In this document: in pieces, positions 53,074 through 62,222 of the stretch | Position numbering within the stretch: position 1 is the stretch's first letter | How the letters are laid out: the number at the start of each line of letters is the position of its first letter | Assembly (NCBI GenBank): GCA_963789495.1 | Contig: CAWBLP010000021.1 | Span: forward strand, 12,664 to 76,663 | Source: CAWBLP01 sp963789495 | Lineage (GTDB): Bacteria; Pseudomonadota; Alphaproteobacteria; Acetobacterales; Acetobacteraceae | Length of the DNA: 64,000 nucleotides | Direction: 5' to 3' | The notes under the pieces: generated by a model | What the model was told of the DNA's origin: nothing | The model's database searches: none | The model's input: the letters and a program-made list of their open reading frames with translations, nothing else | Made by a program: the position numbers and the translations under genes

Positions 53074-54056
53074 GCGCGGCTTTCGGGAAAATGGTGGCAG
53101 GCGATCGAGCGCCCGTCATCGAGCGGACGCAGCGGGGGCGGCGTGGTGCGGCACAGCTCGGTGACGAAGGGGCAGCGTGTGTTGAAGCGGCAGCCTGGCG
53201 GCGGGTCGAGCGGCGATGGCAGGTCGCCTTCCAGCCGCATGCGGGCCGGTGCCGTCTGGTCGACCCGAGGAACGGCGGCCATCAGCGCGCTTGTGTAGGG
53301 ATGGTGCGGGGTATGCAGCACGGCGCGGGCCGGTCCGTATTCGACGATGCCGCCGAGGTACATCACCGCGACATGGTCGCTGACATAGCCGATCACCGCG
53401 ATGTCGTGGCTGATGAACAGGTAGGTCAGGCCGAGCTCTCGCTTCAGTCGTGCGAGCAGGTCGATGATCTGCGCCTGGATCGAGACGTCGAGGGCGGAGA
53501 CGGGCTCGTCGCAGACCACGAATTCCGGGTTGAGGATCAGCGCGCGGGCGATGCCGATGCGCTGGCGCTGGCCGCCGGAGAACTGGTGCGGATAGCGGTC
53601 GGCGTGGGCGGCACGCAGCCCGACATTCTCCAGCATCGCGTCCACCCGCTCGCGCAGCTCCGCCCCCGAGGCGAGGCCGTGCAGGCGCAGCGGCTGGGCC
53701 AGGATCTGCGCCACCGTCTTGCGCGGGTTCAGCGAGGCATAGGGGTTCTGGAACACGATCTGCATGCGCCGGCGCATCGCCTTCAGCGCGGCCGGGTCCA
53801 GCGTGGTGACATCGGTGCCGGCGAACCGCACGCTGCCGCTGGTCGGCTCGTGCAGCCGCAGGATGGCCTGGCCGAGGGTGGATTTGCCGCAGCCGCTCTC
53901 GCCGATCAGTCCCAGCGTCTCGCCGGCCTCGATCTGCAGGCTGACCCCATTCAGCGCCTGCACGTGGCGGGGCTTCTGGCCGAGCAGGCGGGGGATCAGG
54001 CCGGGATCGGCGGCGTAGTGCTTGACCAGCCGGTCCACCTGCAGCAGCGCGGTCAT
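53070..54056 (-). CDS. Dipeptide/oligopeptide ABC transporter ATPase (OppF/DppF-like)
   Basis: 328 residues. Walker A GESGCGKS, signature SGGQRQRIGIARAL, Walker B LNPEFVVCDEPVSALD, H-loop FISHDIAVI, and the C-terminal oligopeptide extension with GCRFNTRCPFVTELC whose cysteines fit the Fe-S/zinc-type site of this subfamily. It pairs with the OppD-like subunit. The start overlaps that gene by 4 bases. Confidence 0.93.
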   Translation of the reverse strand: MTALLQVDRLVKHYAADPGLIPRLLGQKPRHVQALNGVSLQIEAGETLGLIGESGCGKSTLGQAILRLHEPTSGSVRFAGTDVTTLDPAALKAMRRRMQIVFQNPYASLNPRKTVAQILAQPLRLHGLASGAELRERVDAMLENVGLRAAHADRYPHQFSGGQRQRIGIARALILNPEFVVCDEPVSALDVSIQAQIIDLLARLKRELGLTYLFISHDIAVIGYVSDHVAVMYLGGIVEYGPARAVLHTPHHPYTSALMAAVPRVDQTAPARMRLEGDLPSPLDPPPGCRFNTRCPFVTELCRTTPPPLRPLDDGRSIACHHFPESRA

Positions 54057-55057
54057 GCCGGCACCGTCACGCGGATGCAGCGTGCCACGCGGGCGGGGCC
54101 GGCCGCGCGCATCGCAACCGGGACGGCACAGGCGGGCTGGGCATAGTCGCAGCGGGGCGCGAAGCGGCAGCCTGGCGGCACGTCGATCAGCTCCGGCACC
54201 TGGCCTTGGATCGGCCGGATCGGCCGGTCGAGCGCGGACAGGACCGGCACGGAGCGCAGCAGGCCCTCGGTATAGGGATGCCGCGGATCGGTGATCACCT
54301 GCGCGGTCGGGCCGGATTCGACGATCTGCCCGGCATACATCACCGCCACCCGGTCGCAGTATTCGGCCACCACGCCGAGGTCGTGGGTGATCAGCACGAC
54401 ACTCATGCCCAGTGTCGCGCGGATCGAGGCGATCAGTTCCAGCACCTGCGCCTGGATGGTGACGTCGAGCGCCGTGGTCGGCTCGTCGGCGATCAGCAAA
54501 TGCGGCCGGCAGGACAGCGCGATGGCGATCATCATGCGCTGCCGCATGCCGCCGCTGAACTGGTGCGGATAGTCGTGCAGCCGGTGCGCCGGGTCGGGGA
54601 TGCCGACGAGCTGCATCATCTCGATCGCCCGCTCCCGGGCCGCGCGGGCTCGTGCGCCGTGGCCGGTGGGCAGGTCCTCGGCATGGGCGTGCAGCACCTC
54701 GATGATCTGGGTGCCGACGGTGAGCGCTGGATTCAGCGAGGTGCCGGCGTCCTGCAGCGTCATCGCGATCTCCCGCCCGCGCAGGCGGCGGAACGCGGCC
54801 ATGTCCAGCCCGACCAGCTCACGCGTACGGCCGTCGCGGGCGAAGCTTATGCTGCCGCTCTCGATCCGGCCGGGCGGGCGGATCAGCCCCATGACGCTGG
54901 CGAAGGTGACGCTTTTGCCGGAGCCGGATTCGCCGACGATGCCGAGGCACTCGCCCGGCATGACGTCGAGGCTGACGCCGTCCACCGCGCGGACCAGGCC
55001 GCTTCGGGTGGCGAAGGCGACGCGCAGGTCGCTGATGGCGAGCAGTGGTTCAGTCAT
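54053..55057 (-). CDS. Dipeptide/oligopeptide ABC transporter ATPase (OppD/DppD-like)
   Basis: 334 residues. Walker A GESGSGKS, signature FSGGMRQRMMIAIALSCRPH, Walker B LLIADEPTTALDVTIQ, H-loop LITHDLGVVAEYC, and the C-terminal cysteine segment GCRFAPRCDYAQPAC. Overlaps the OppC-like permease by 8 bases. Confidence 0.93.
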   Translation of the reverse strand: MTEPLLAISDLRVAFATRSGLVRAVDGVSLDVMPGECLGIVGESGSGKSVTFASVMGLIRPPGRIESGSISFARDGRTRELVGLDMAAFRRLRGREIAMTLQDAGTSLNPALTVGTQIIEVLHAHAEDLPTGHGARARAARERAIEMMQLVGIPDPAHRLHDYPHQFSGGMRQRMMIAIALSCRPHLLIADEPTTALDVTIQAQVLELIASIRATLGMSVVLITHDLGVVAEYCDRVAVMYAGQIVESGPTAQVITDPRHPYTEGLLRSVPVLSALDRPIRPIQGQVPELIDVPPGCRFAPRCDYAQPACAVPVAMRAAGPARVARCIRVTVPA

Positions 55058-55898
55058 GGAAGCGCGGGTCCAGCGCGTCGCGTACTGCCTGGCTCACGAC
55101 GTTGATCGACAGCACCAGCAGCAGGATGGCGAGGCCGGGGAAGGTGCTGACCCACCAGGCATCCAGGATGTAGCCGCGGCCGTCCGCCACCATCGATCCC
55201 CAGGACGGGGTCGGCGGCTGCACGCCGAGGCCGAGGAAGGACAGGCTGGCCTCCAGGATGATCACCTGGGCGATGCGCACGGTGGCGACGACGATCACCG
55301 GCGACAGGATGTTGGGCAGGATTTCGTGCAGCATGATGGTGAGGTTGGGCGCGCCGATGGCGCGGGCGGCGGCGACATATTCGGTCTCGCGCGCGGCCAG
55401 GGTTTCGCCGCGCACCACGCGGCAGGGCACCACCCATTCCTTGTAGGCCAGGGCAAGCACCATGTTCAGCAGCCCGGGACCCATCATCGCCATCAGGCCG
55501 ACCGCGAAGATCAGGTAGGGAAATCCCAGCAGGATATCGACCAGGCCGGAGATCACCTGGTCGATCCAGCCGCGCAGATAGCCCGCGGCGAGGCCGGCGG
55601 CGATGCCGATCACGGTCGCGATCAGCACCACGACGACGCCGATGAAGATGGAGATTCGGGCGCCGTAGATGATGCGGCTGAGCAGGTCGCGCCCGAGCGC
55701 GTCGCAGCCGAGGGGATAGGACCAGTCGCCGTCCGGCATCCAGGCGGGCGGGTTCAGCCGGCGCAGCAGGTCGGTGGCGGTCGGGTCGTGCGGCGCGATC
55801 AGCGGCGCGAAGGCCGCCATCACCACGAAGGCAAGCACGACCACGGCGGCGAGCCGCGCCAGATGGCCGGGGAGGAGGTCGGCGAGGCGTGTGGTCAT
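55050..55898 (-). CDS. Dipeptide/oligopeptide ABC transporter permease (OppC/DppC-like)
   Basis: 282 residues, six membrane helices. N-terminal OppC segment (VVLAFVVMAAFAPLIAPHDP), GCDALGRDLLSRIIYGARIS and the EAA loop YVAAARAIGAPNLTIMLHEI. It forms the membrane channel with the OppB-like subunit; 49 bases separate them. Confidence 0.93.
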   Translation of the reverse strand: MTTRLADLLPGHLARLAAVVVLAFVVMAAFAPLIAPHDPTATDLLRRLNPPAWMPDGDWSYPLGCDALGRDLLSRIIYGARISIFIGVVVVLIATVIGIAAGLAAGYLRGWIDQVISGLVDILLGFPYLIFAVGLMAMMGPGLLNMVLALAYKEWVVPCRVVRGETLAARETEYVAAARAIGAPNLTIMLHEILPNILSPVIVVATVRIAQVIILEASLSFLGLGVQPPTPSWGSMVADGRGYILDAWWVSTFPGLAILLLVLSINVVSQAVRDALDPRFHD

Positions 55899-55947
55899 GG
55901 TGCGGCGTCGCCTCTGCCCAGGCTGTGCGGACGGGAACGCAGCGCGC

Positions 55948-56955
55948 TCACATCCGCACCCGCGGGTTCAGCGCGAGGTAGAGCAGATCAGCCACAAAAT
56001 TCATCACCACGTAGGTGATGGCGTAGAGCAGCACGGCGGCCTGCACCAGCGGGTAGTTGCGCTGGAAAATACTTTCTACCACCAGCCGCCCCAGGCCGGG
56101 CCAGCCGAACACCGTCTCCACCACCATGTTGCCGCCGAGCAGCGAGCCGGTCTCGATCGCCGCTACCGTCACCGTCGGCAGCAGCGCGTTCTTCAGCGCG
56201 TGCAGTGCCAGGATGCGGGCGCGGCTCAGCCCTTTGGCCTCGGCGAAGGTGATGTAGTCCTGGCGCAGCACCTCCAGCATCGAGGCGCGGGTGACGCGCA
56301 TCAGGATCGCCGCCATCGGCAGGCCGAGCGTGACCGCCGGCAGCAGCAGATGGGCGAGCGTGTTGGCCAGGCTGTCCATCCGGCCGGCGAGGATACTGTC
56401 GATCAGCAGGAAGCCGGTGACGGTCGGCGGCTGATGGGCGAAGTCGATCGCGCCGGATACCGGCAGCGCCCGAAAATCCACCGCGAATACCAGCAGCAGC
56501 AGGATGCCGAACCAGAATCCCGGCAACGACACGCCGAACAGCGAGCCGACGGTGGCGATCCGGTCCAGCACGCCGCCGCGATGCACCGCCGCCATCACAC
56601 CTAGCGGGATCGCCAGCAGCAATGCGAACAGCAGCGCCGCCACGGAAAGCTCGATCGTCGCCGGCAGGCGTTCGGCGATCACCGCGGCGACCGGGCGGCG
56701 ATGAAACAGCGACAGGCCGAAATCGCCCTGCACCGCGCCGCCGAGGAAGCCCGCGAACCGGGCGGGCAGCGAGCGGTCGAGATGCATGTCGTGGCGCAGG
56801 CTCGCCACCTGCTCCGGGGTCGCGTTCTGGTTGGCGAGCATGATCTCGGCCGGGTCGCCCGGGGTCAGCGACATCATCAGGAAGACGATGACGGTGACCC
56901 CGAACAGCACCGGGATGAGATAGAGCAGGCGCTGCAACAGCAGGACGGGTCTCAT
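55948..56955 (-). CDS. Dipeptide/oligopeptide ABC transporter permease (OppB/DppB-like)
   Basis: 335 residues. LLYLIPVLFGVTVIVFLMMS is the first helix and DPAEIMLANQNATPEQVASL the periplasmic stretch typical of DppB; the EAA loop is YITFAEAKGLSRARILALHA. 36 bases after the binding protein gene. Confidence 0.93.
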   Translation of the reverse strand: MRPVLLLQRLLYLIPVLFGVTVIVFLMMSLTPGDPAEIMLANQNATPEQVASLRHDMHLDRSLPARFAGFLGGAVQGDFGLSLFHRRPVAAVIAERLPATIELSVAALLFALLLAIPLGVMAAVHRGGVLDRIATVGSLFGVSLPGFWFGILLLLVFAVDFRALPVSGAIDFAHQPPTVTGFLLIDSILAGRMDSLANTLAHLLLPAVTLGLPMAAILMRVTRASMLEVLRQDYITFAEAKGLSRARILALHALKNALLPTVTVAAIETGSLLGGNMVVETVFGWPGLGRLVVESIFQRNYPLVQAAVLLYAITYVVMNFVADLLYLALNPRVRM

Positions 56956-56991
56956 GATCGGCCGATGTTCCGTTGCAGCACCGGCATCGGC

Positions 56992-58527
56992 TTATTGCAC
57001 GCAGGCGTCGCGCAGGTTCAGCCAGCCGGCGGCGGACGGCGTCCAGCCGGTCAGCCGCGCCGACACGCCGTACAGATCCTGCGGCAGCCACAGGAAGATC
57101 CACGGCGCGTCCTGGTGAATGATCGACTGCGCCTTCTGGTAGATCGCCGCGCGCTTGGCGCTGTCGGTCTCCCGCCCGCCCTCGACCAGCAACGCGTCCA
57201 CCTGCTTGTTGGAATAGCCGGCGGAATTGCCGCGGCCGCCGGTCTTTAAGGTCGGCTCGAAGATGTCGGTGGGATCGAGCGAGCCGTTGCCCCAGGAGGT
57301 GATCCACATATCGCCTTCGCGCTTGCCGTTGACCGCCCATTTGGCGCGCACCTGGGAGCCTTCGCCGACCGCGACCTTGGTGCGAATGCCGGCCTGGGTC
57401 AGCAGCGAGGCGATCGCCTCGGCCACGTCCTTCTGCGGGCCGTCCGCGTCCAGCGTGACATCGATGCCGTTCGGATGGCCGGCGGCGGCGAGCAGCGCCT
57501 TGGCTTGCTTCACGTCGTACGGATAGGCCGGCAGGTCGGCGTTGAAGCCGAACGCGGCCGGGCTCATCACGCCTTGCAGCGGCACCGCCTTGCCGTTCAG
57601 CAGCTTGTCGATGATCAGCTTGCGGTTCAGCGCCATGTTGGCGGCCTGGCGCACGCGGATATCGTCGAACGGCTTGCGGTTGTTGTTCAGCGCGATGAAG
57701 AAGGTGCGGGTGCCATTGACCGCCATCACCTTGGTGTTGGGGTTCGCCTCCACATTGCGGATGTCGTGCGCGGGCAGTTCGTTGATGATGTCGACATCGC
57801 CGGCCAGCAGCGCCGCGACGCGGGAGGCATTCTCCGGGATGATCTTGATGATCACCTGGTCGGTGCAGGACTTGGCGGTGGCCGGAACGGCGGGGGCGCC
57901 GCCGAAATAGTCGGGGAACCGCTTCAGCACCAGCAAATCGCCGCGCCGCCATTGCACCAGTTGATACGGCCCGGTGCCGTCCTCCTGGGTCGCCATGCCG
58001 GCGGCGCCGGTCTTCTCGGCGAATTTCTGGCTGACCACTTCCTGGAACAGCAGCATCGCGGGCAGCACCGGCCAGGGTTCGGCGAGTTCGAAGCGGACCG
58101 TGTCGTCGTTGACCTTGGTCACCGCCTTGGTCGGGCCGAGCAGGCTCTTGCGCGGGCTGGTCTGGCCGCCGATGGCGTTCGGTTGCAGCAGGCGGGTGAA
58201 GGTGTAGACCACGTCATCGGCGGTCATCGTCTCGCCGGAGTGGAATTTCACCCCGTGGCGCAGCTTGACCTCCAGCGTATGCGGGTCGGGCCAGCTCCAG
58301 GACTCCGCCAGTTCCGGCACCAGATGCATCGACGCATCGAACGCGACCAGGCCGTTGTACATGGTGCGCAGCACGCTCTCGGTTTCGCGTGAGCGGTGGT
58401 TCGCGGGATCGAGCGTCAGCGGGTCGAGGGTGAAGCCGATCCGCAGCTCCTTGGCCTCGGAGGGTGCGGTGGCGAGCTGCAGGCCGGTCACCGCGAGGGC
58501 CGCGATCAATAGGCGCCTGAATTGCAT
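56992..58527 (-). CDS. Peptide ABC transporter substrate-binding protein (SBP family 5)
   Basis: 511 residues from ATG 58527, which has GGGAG 8 bases upstream; the open frame extends further but without family resemblance. Signal peptide MQFRRLLIAALAVTGLQLAT with cleavage near SEA-KE; no lipobox cysteine, as usual in Gram-negative bacteria. Family 5 segments: LRIGFTLDPLTLDPANHRSR, FHSGETMTADDVVYTFTRLL and FDDIRVRQAANMALNR. Periplasmic binder of a peptide or related ligand. First gene of the operon, 68 bases after the predicted sigma-54 start point. Confidence 0.93.
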   Translation of the reverse strand: MQFRRLLIAALAVTGLQLATAPSEAKELRIGFTLDPLTLDPANHRSRETESVLRTMYNGLVAFDASMHLVPELAESWSWPDPHTLEVKLRHGVKFHSGETMTADDVVYTFTRLLQPNAIGGQTSPRKSLLGPTKAVTKVNDDTVRFELAEPWPVLPAMLLFQEVVSQKFAEKTGAAGMATQEDGTGPYQLVQWRRGDLLVLKRFPDYFGGAPAVPATAKSCTDQVIIKIIPENASRVAALLAGDVDIINELPAHDIRNVEANPNTKVMAVNGTRTFFIALNNNRKPFDDIRVRQAANMALNRKLIIDKLLNGKAVPLQGVMSPAAFGFNADLPAYPYDVKQAKALLAAAGHPNGIDVTLDADGPQKDVAEAIASLLTQAGIRTKVAVGEGSQVRAKWAVNGKREGDMWITSWGNGSLDPTDIFEPTLKTGGRGNSAGYSNKQVDALLVEGGRETDSAKRAAIYQKAQSIIHQDAPWIFLWLPQDLYGVSARLTGWTPSAAGWLNLRDACVQ

Positions 58528-58606
58528 CGTGAAGCTCCCGTGTTGGAGGCATTCCGCCTCGTTGGCCGACACCGACCGTCCCGGTTTCGGCAGCGAAGCG
58601 TCGGGA

Positions 58607-58622
58607 GCAAGCGGCGTGCCAG
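58607..58622 (-). promoter_or_regulatory. Sigma-54 (-24/-12) promoter of opp operon
   Basis: On the minus strand the sequence reads CTGGCACGCCGCTTGCT, an exact match to the consensus TGGCACG-N4-TTGCW with correct spacing. The start point would be at about 58595, giving a 68-base leader before the binding-protein ATG. Enhancer sites for the activator would be expected in 58640-58800, shared with the divergent pfl promoter; none is certain. Confidence 0.8.
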
Positions 58623-58802
58623 CGGCTGCACGATGGAACACCCGGAATCGTGGGGTCTGGCGCAGCCGCGGTGCTGTGTTTGCGCGCCTGCATGCGTGGG
58701 ATTCGCGCGCGTGTGTCCGCCGAATCAGAGCCCCGCTCGAGACCCGGGTGGGGATGGGGCGAGGCCAACCGGCACCGCCAGGTGCGTCCGCCGCAAGCGC
58801 GA

Positions 58803-58844
58803 TTGATCGATATCAACGTCGGGTTAACCCGGACCTGTATTTTT
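58803..58844 (+). promoter_or_regulatory. FNR/Anr-type promoter of pflBA
   Basis: TTGAT-CGAT-ATCAA (58803-58816) is an exact FNR box. A -10-like TATTTT lies at 58839-58844, giving a start near 58851, which puts the box centre 41.5 bases upstream, the class II activator position. The pflB ATG follows about 80 bases later. It predicts induction when oxygen is low. Confidence 0.82.
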
Positions 58845-58931
58845 GAGCGGTGGAATGCGCAGCCGGGACGGCCCTGATGGCCGGCGCCGGCTCGCGCATC
58901 TGCACGCCTGAAGTTGCCGGAGAGTTCGCGC

Positions 58932-61193
58932 ATGAACGTCATCTCATCCCTGTCACTGCCGATCGATCCCTGGCGCGGCTTTGCCGGCACCAGCTGGCGG
59001 GACCGCGTGGACGTCCGCGCGTTCATCCAGGACAACTACACGCCCTATGCCGGCGATGCGTCGTTCCTCACCGGACCGACCGAGCGCACCACAAGGCTCT
59101 GGGCCCGGCTCGGCCAGCTGCTCCAGGCAGAGCGCGATCGTGGTGGCGTGCTGGATGCGGACCCGGCCACGCCGGCCGCCATCCTGGCGCACGGACCCGG
59201 CTATATCGACCAGGACGATGAGCTGATCGTCGGGCTGCAGACCGACGCGCCGCTGAAGCGCGCGATCATGCCGAATGGCGGGCTGCGCATGGTGGAAGCC
59301 GGGCTGGAGGCGTACGGCTTCACCCCCGATCCGCAGGTCCGCGCGATCTGGACCCAATACCGCAAGAGCCATAACCAGGCGGTGTTCGACGTGTACAGCC
59401 CGGAGATCATGGCGGCGCGGAAATCCGGCATCATCACCGGCCTGCCGGATGCCTATGGCCGCGGCCGCATCATCGGCGACTACCGCCGGGTGGCCCTGTA
59501 CGGCACGGATTTCCTGCGCGCCGACCGGCAGCTTGCGTTTCATGAACTCGATGATGCGGTGTTCACCGACGACGTGATCCGGCTGCGCGAGGAACTGGCC
59601 GAACAATGGCGCGCGCTGGATGAGCTGCGCGAGATGGCTGCAGGCTACGGCTACGATATTTCGCGGCCGGCGGCGACCGGGCGCGAGGCGGTGCAATGGA
59701 CCTATTTCGGCTACCTCGCCGCGGTAAAGGAGCAGAACGGCGCGGCGATGTCGATCGGCCGTATCTCCAGCTTCCTCGACATCTACCTGCAGCGCGACAT
59801 GGATGCCGGCGTGCTGACCGAGGCGCAGGCGCAGGAACTGATCGACGACCTGGTGATGAAGCTGCGTATCGTCCGCTTCCTGCGCACGCCGGATTACGAC
59901 CAGCTGTTCTCCGGCGATCCCACCTGGGTGACCGAGTGCATCGGCGGCATGGGTGAGGATGGGCGGCCGCTGGTCACCCGCACCAGTTTTCGCGCGCTGC
60001 ACACGCTGTACAATTTGGGGCCGGCGCCGGAGCCGAACCTGACCGTGCTGTGGAGCCAGCATCTGCCGCAGGGGTTCAAGGATTTCTGCGCCCGCGTGTC
60101 GATCGACACCAGCGCGATCCAGTACCAGAGCGACGACCGCATGCGGTCGTTCTGGGGCGACGATTACGGCATCGCGTGCTGCGTGTCGGCGATGCGCATC
60201 GGCAAGCAGATGCAGTTCTTTGGCGCTCGCGCCAACCTGGCGAAGGCGCTGCTGTACGCCATCAATGGCGGGGTGGACGAGAAGAGCGGTGTGCGCGTGG
60301 CGGAGGGATTGGAACCGCTGACCGGCGACCTGCTCGTCTATGACGCGGTGGTCGAGAAACTCGACCTCATGCTGGACTGGCTGGCGCGCACCTATGTGAA
60401 GGCGCTGAACTGCATCCACGCCATGCACGACAAGTACGCGTATGAGCGCATCGAGATGGCGCTGCATGATCGCGATGTGCTGCGCACCATGGCCTGCGGC
60501 ATCGCCGGCTTGTCGGTGGCGGCGGACAGCCTGTCGGCGATCCGGCACGCGAACGTGTCGGTGCTGCGCGATGAGCGCGGGCTGGCGGTGGATTTCCGCA
60601 TCGACGGCGACTATCCGGCCTATGGCAACAACGATGACCGGGTGGATTCGATCGCGGTATGGCTGGCCGAGACCTTCATGCAGAAGGTGAAGGAACAGCC
60701 GCATTTCTATCGGGATTCGGTGCCGACGCAGTCGGTGCTGACCATCACGTCGAACGTGGTGTACGGCAAGAAGACCGGCAACACGCCGGACGGGCGCCGC
60801 TCCGGCGAGCCGTTCGCACCCGGCGCCAATCCGATGAACGGGCGCGATGTGAAGGGGTTCGTCGCGGCGGGCGCCTCGGTGGCGAAGATCCCCTATGAAT
60901 GCGCGCTGGACGGCATCAGCTGGACGGCGTCGGCCACGCCTGGTGCGCTCGGGCATACCGCGACCGAGCGCGTGCGCAACCTGGCGAACTGCCTGGACGG
61001 GTTCGCCCATGCCGGCGGGTTCCACGTCAATGTCAACGTGTTCAACCGCGAGACGCTGCTGCATGCGATGGATCATCCGGAGCTGTATCCGCAGCTCACC
61101 ATCCGGGTGTCGGGCTACGCGGTGAACTTCATCAGGCTGACACGGGAGCAGCAGATGGACGTGATCAGCCGCACCTTCCACGCGACCGCATGA
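58932..61193 (+). CDS. pflB: Pyruvate formate-lyase (formate C-acetyltransferase)
   Basis: 753 residues from ATG 58932, which has CGGAGAG 9 bases upstream; ATG 58914 is a weaker alternative. Adjacent catalytic cysteines C416-C417 in GIACCVSAM and the glycyl-radical G728 in RVSGYAVNFIRL match E. coli PflB (C418/C419, G734), as do the length and N-terminal WRGFAGTSWRDRVDVRAFI. It converts pyruvate and CoA to acetyl-CoA and formate without oxygen. The double cysteine points to true PFL and not a glycerol or choline lyase. pflA overlaps by 4 bases. Confidence 0.96.
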   Translation: MNVISSLSLPIDPWRGFAGTSWRDRVDVRAFIQDNYTPYAGDASFLTGPTERTTRLWARLGQLLQAERDRGGVLDADPATPAAILAHGPGYIDQDDELIVGLQTDAPLKRAIMPNGGLRMVEAGLEAYGFTPDPQVRAIWTQYRKSHNQAVFDVYSPEIMAARKSGIITGLPDAYGRGRIIGDYRRVALYGTDFLRADRQLAFHELDDAVFTDDVIRLREELAEQWRALDELREMAAGYGYDISRPAATGREAVQWTYFGYLAAVKEQNGAAMSIGRISSFLDIYLQRDMDAGVLTEAQAQELIDDLVMKLRIVRFLRTPDYDQLFSGDPTWVTECIGGMGEDGRPLVTRTSFRALHTLYNLGPAPEPNLTVLWSQHLPQGFKDFCARVSIDTSAIQYQSDDRMRSFWGDDYGIACCVSAMRIGKQMQFFGARANLAKALLYAINGGVDEKSGVRVAEGLEPLTGDLLVYDAVVEKLDLMLDWLARTYVKALNCIHAMHDKYAYERIEMALHDRDVLRTMACGIAGLSVAADSLSAIRHANVSVLRDERGLAVDFRIDGDYPAYGNNDDRVDSIAVWLAETFMQKVKEQPHFYRDSVPTQSVLTITSNVVYGKKTGNTPDGRRSGEPFAPGANPMNGRDVKGFVAAGASVAKIPYECALDGISWTASATPGALGHTATERVRNLANCLDGFAHAGGFHVNVNVFNRETLLHAMDHPELYPQLTIRVSGYAVNFIRLTREQQMDVISRTFHATA

Positions 61194-62222
61194 GCGCGCC
61201 GTTCGACTGCGGCGACACGCGCCCCGGCGTGCCGGACGAGGAGCCCGCATCCACGACTGACTTGTGCCGTCAGCCGGCAAGCCGTGGATCCCGGGCCTTC
61301 GCCCGGGGTGACGGGGCGGGGCGCGTCAACCGCGCCAACAAGGCGGGTGGGGAAGGGGCCGGCTTCGACCGGGCCGATGAGGCGAGTGGGGCGGATGACA
61401 GCGCCGGCCAAACCGCCGAGACGGCCGGGAAGGGGGACGACGGCGCTACCCACCCCGTCGTGCAGGGTGCAGGTTCGGCATCCACGACTTCCCTCACCGG
61501 CTGGATCCATATCGGTGGAAACCGGCGGGGCGGTGGATGGGCCGGGCATGCGGTTCGTGTTCTTCCTCGCCGGCTGCCTGTTCCGCTGCCTGTATTGCCA
61601 CAACCCCGATACCTGGCAGCCGCATCAGGGCCGGCAGCTGACCGTGGACCAGGCGCTGGCCGAAGTGGCGCCGTATGCGCGGTTCCTGCGGCTCGCCGGC
61701 GGGGTGACGGTGTCGGGCGGGGAGCCGCTGATGCAGGCGCCGTTCGTTGGCGCGCTGTTGCGGCGGATCAAGGCGAAATACCATCTGCACACCGCACTCG
61801 ACACCCAAGGCTATCTCGGCGTGAAGGCGGATGATGCGTGGCTGCAGATGGTCGATCTGGTGCTGCTCGACATCAAGCACGCCGACCCGGTGCGCTATGA
61901 GGCGCTCACCGGACGGCCGCTGCAGCCGACGCTCGATTTTGCCCGCCGGTTGTCCCGCCTGGGTCGGCCGATGTGGCTCCGCTACGTGCTGGTGCCTGGG
62001 CTGACCGACGACGAGGCGGATATCCTCCGCCTGGCCGACCTCGCCGCCTCGCTTGGGCCGTCGGTGGAACGGGTGGAGGTCCTGCCGTTCCACCAGATGG
62101 GCGCCCATAAATGGCAGGCTCTGGGCTTGCGCTACCGGCTGGGCGACACGCCGACACCTACGCCAGAACAGGTGCAGCGGGCGCAGGCGCTGTTTGCCTC
62201 ACGCGGCCTGACCGCGACCTGA
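61190..62222 (+). CDS. pflA: Pyruvate formate-lyase activating enzyme, with insertion and one frame break
   Basis: 343 residues with one base removed. Radical-SAM cluster CLFRCLYC in AGCLFRCLYCHNPDTW; GGVTVSGGEPLMQ and the C-terminal HQMGAHKWQALGLRY follow PflA. ATG 61190 overlaps the pflB stop (ATGA). The A at 61511 is surplus: without it TGWIH joins SVETGGAVDGPG as in relatives. Before that, residues ~20-97 come from a 231-bp in-frame insertion between two copies of GCATCCACGACT; removing it would leave 266 residues, the normal size. It uses SAM to make the glycyl radical on PflB. Whether the enzyme is active with this insertion is uncertain. Confidence 0.87.
61247..61489 (+). repeat. 231-bp in-frame insertion in pflA flanked by 12-bp direct repeats
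   Basis: GCATCCACGACT occurs at 61247-61258 and 61478-61489, exactly 231 bases (77 codons) apart. The segment contains the hairpin CCCGGGC-CTTC-GCCCGGG near 61290-61307, like a palindromic intergenic repeat, and codes for a Gly/Ala/Arg/Asp-rich stretch with no stop codon. It lies upstream of the conserved PflA sequence. Confidence 0.75.
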
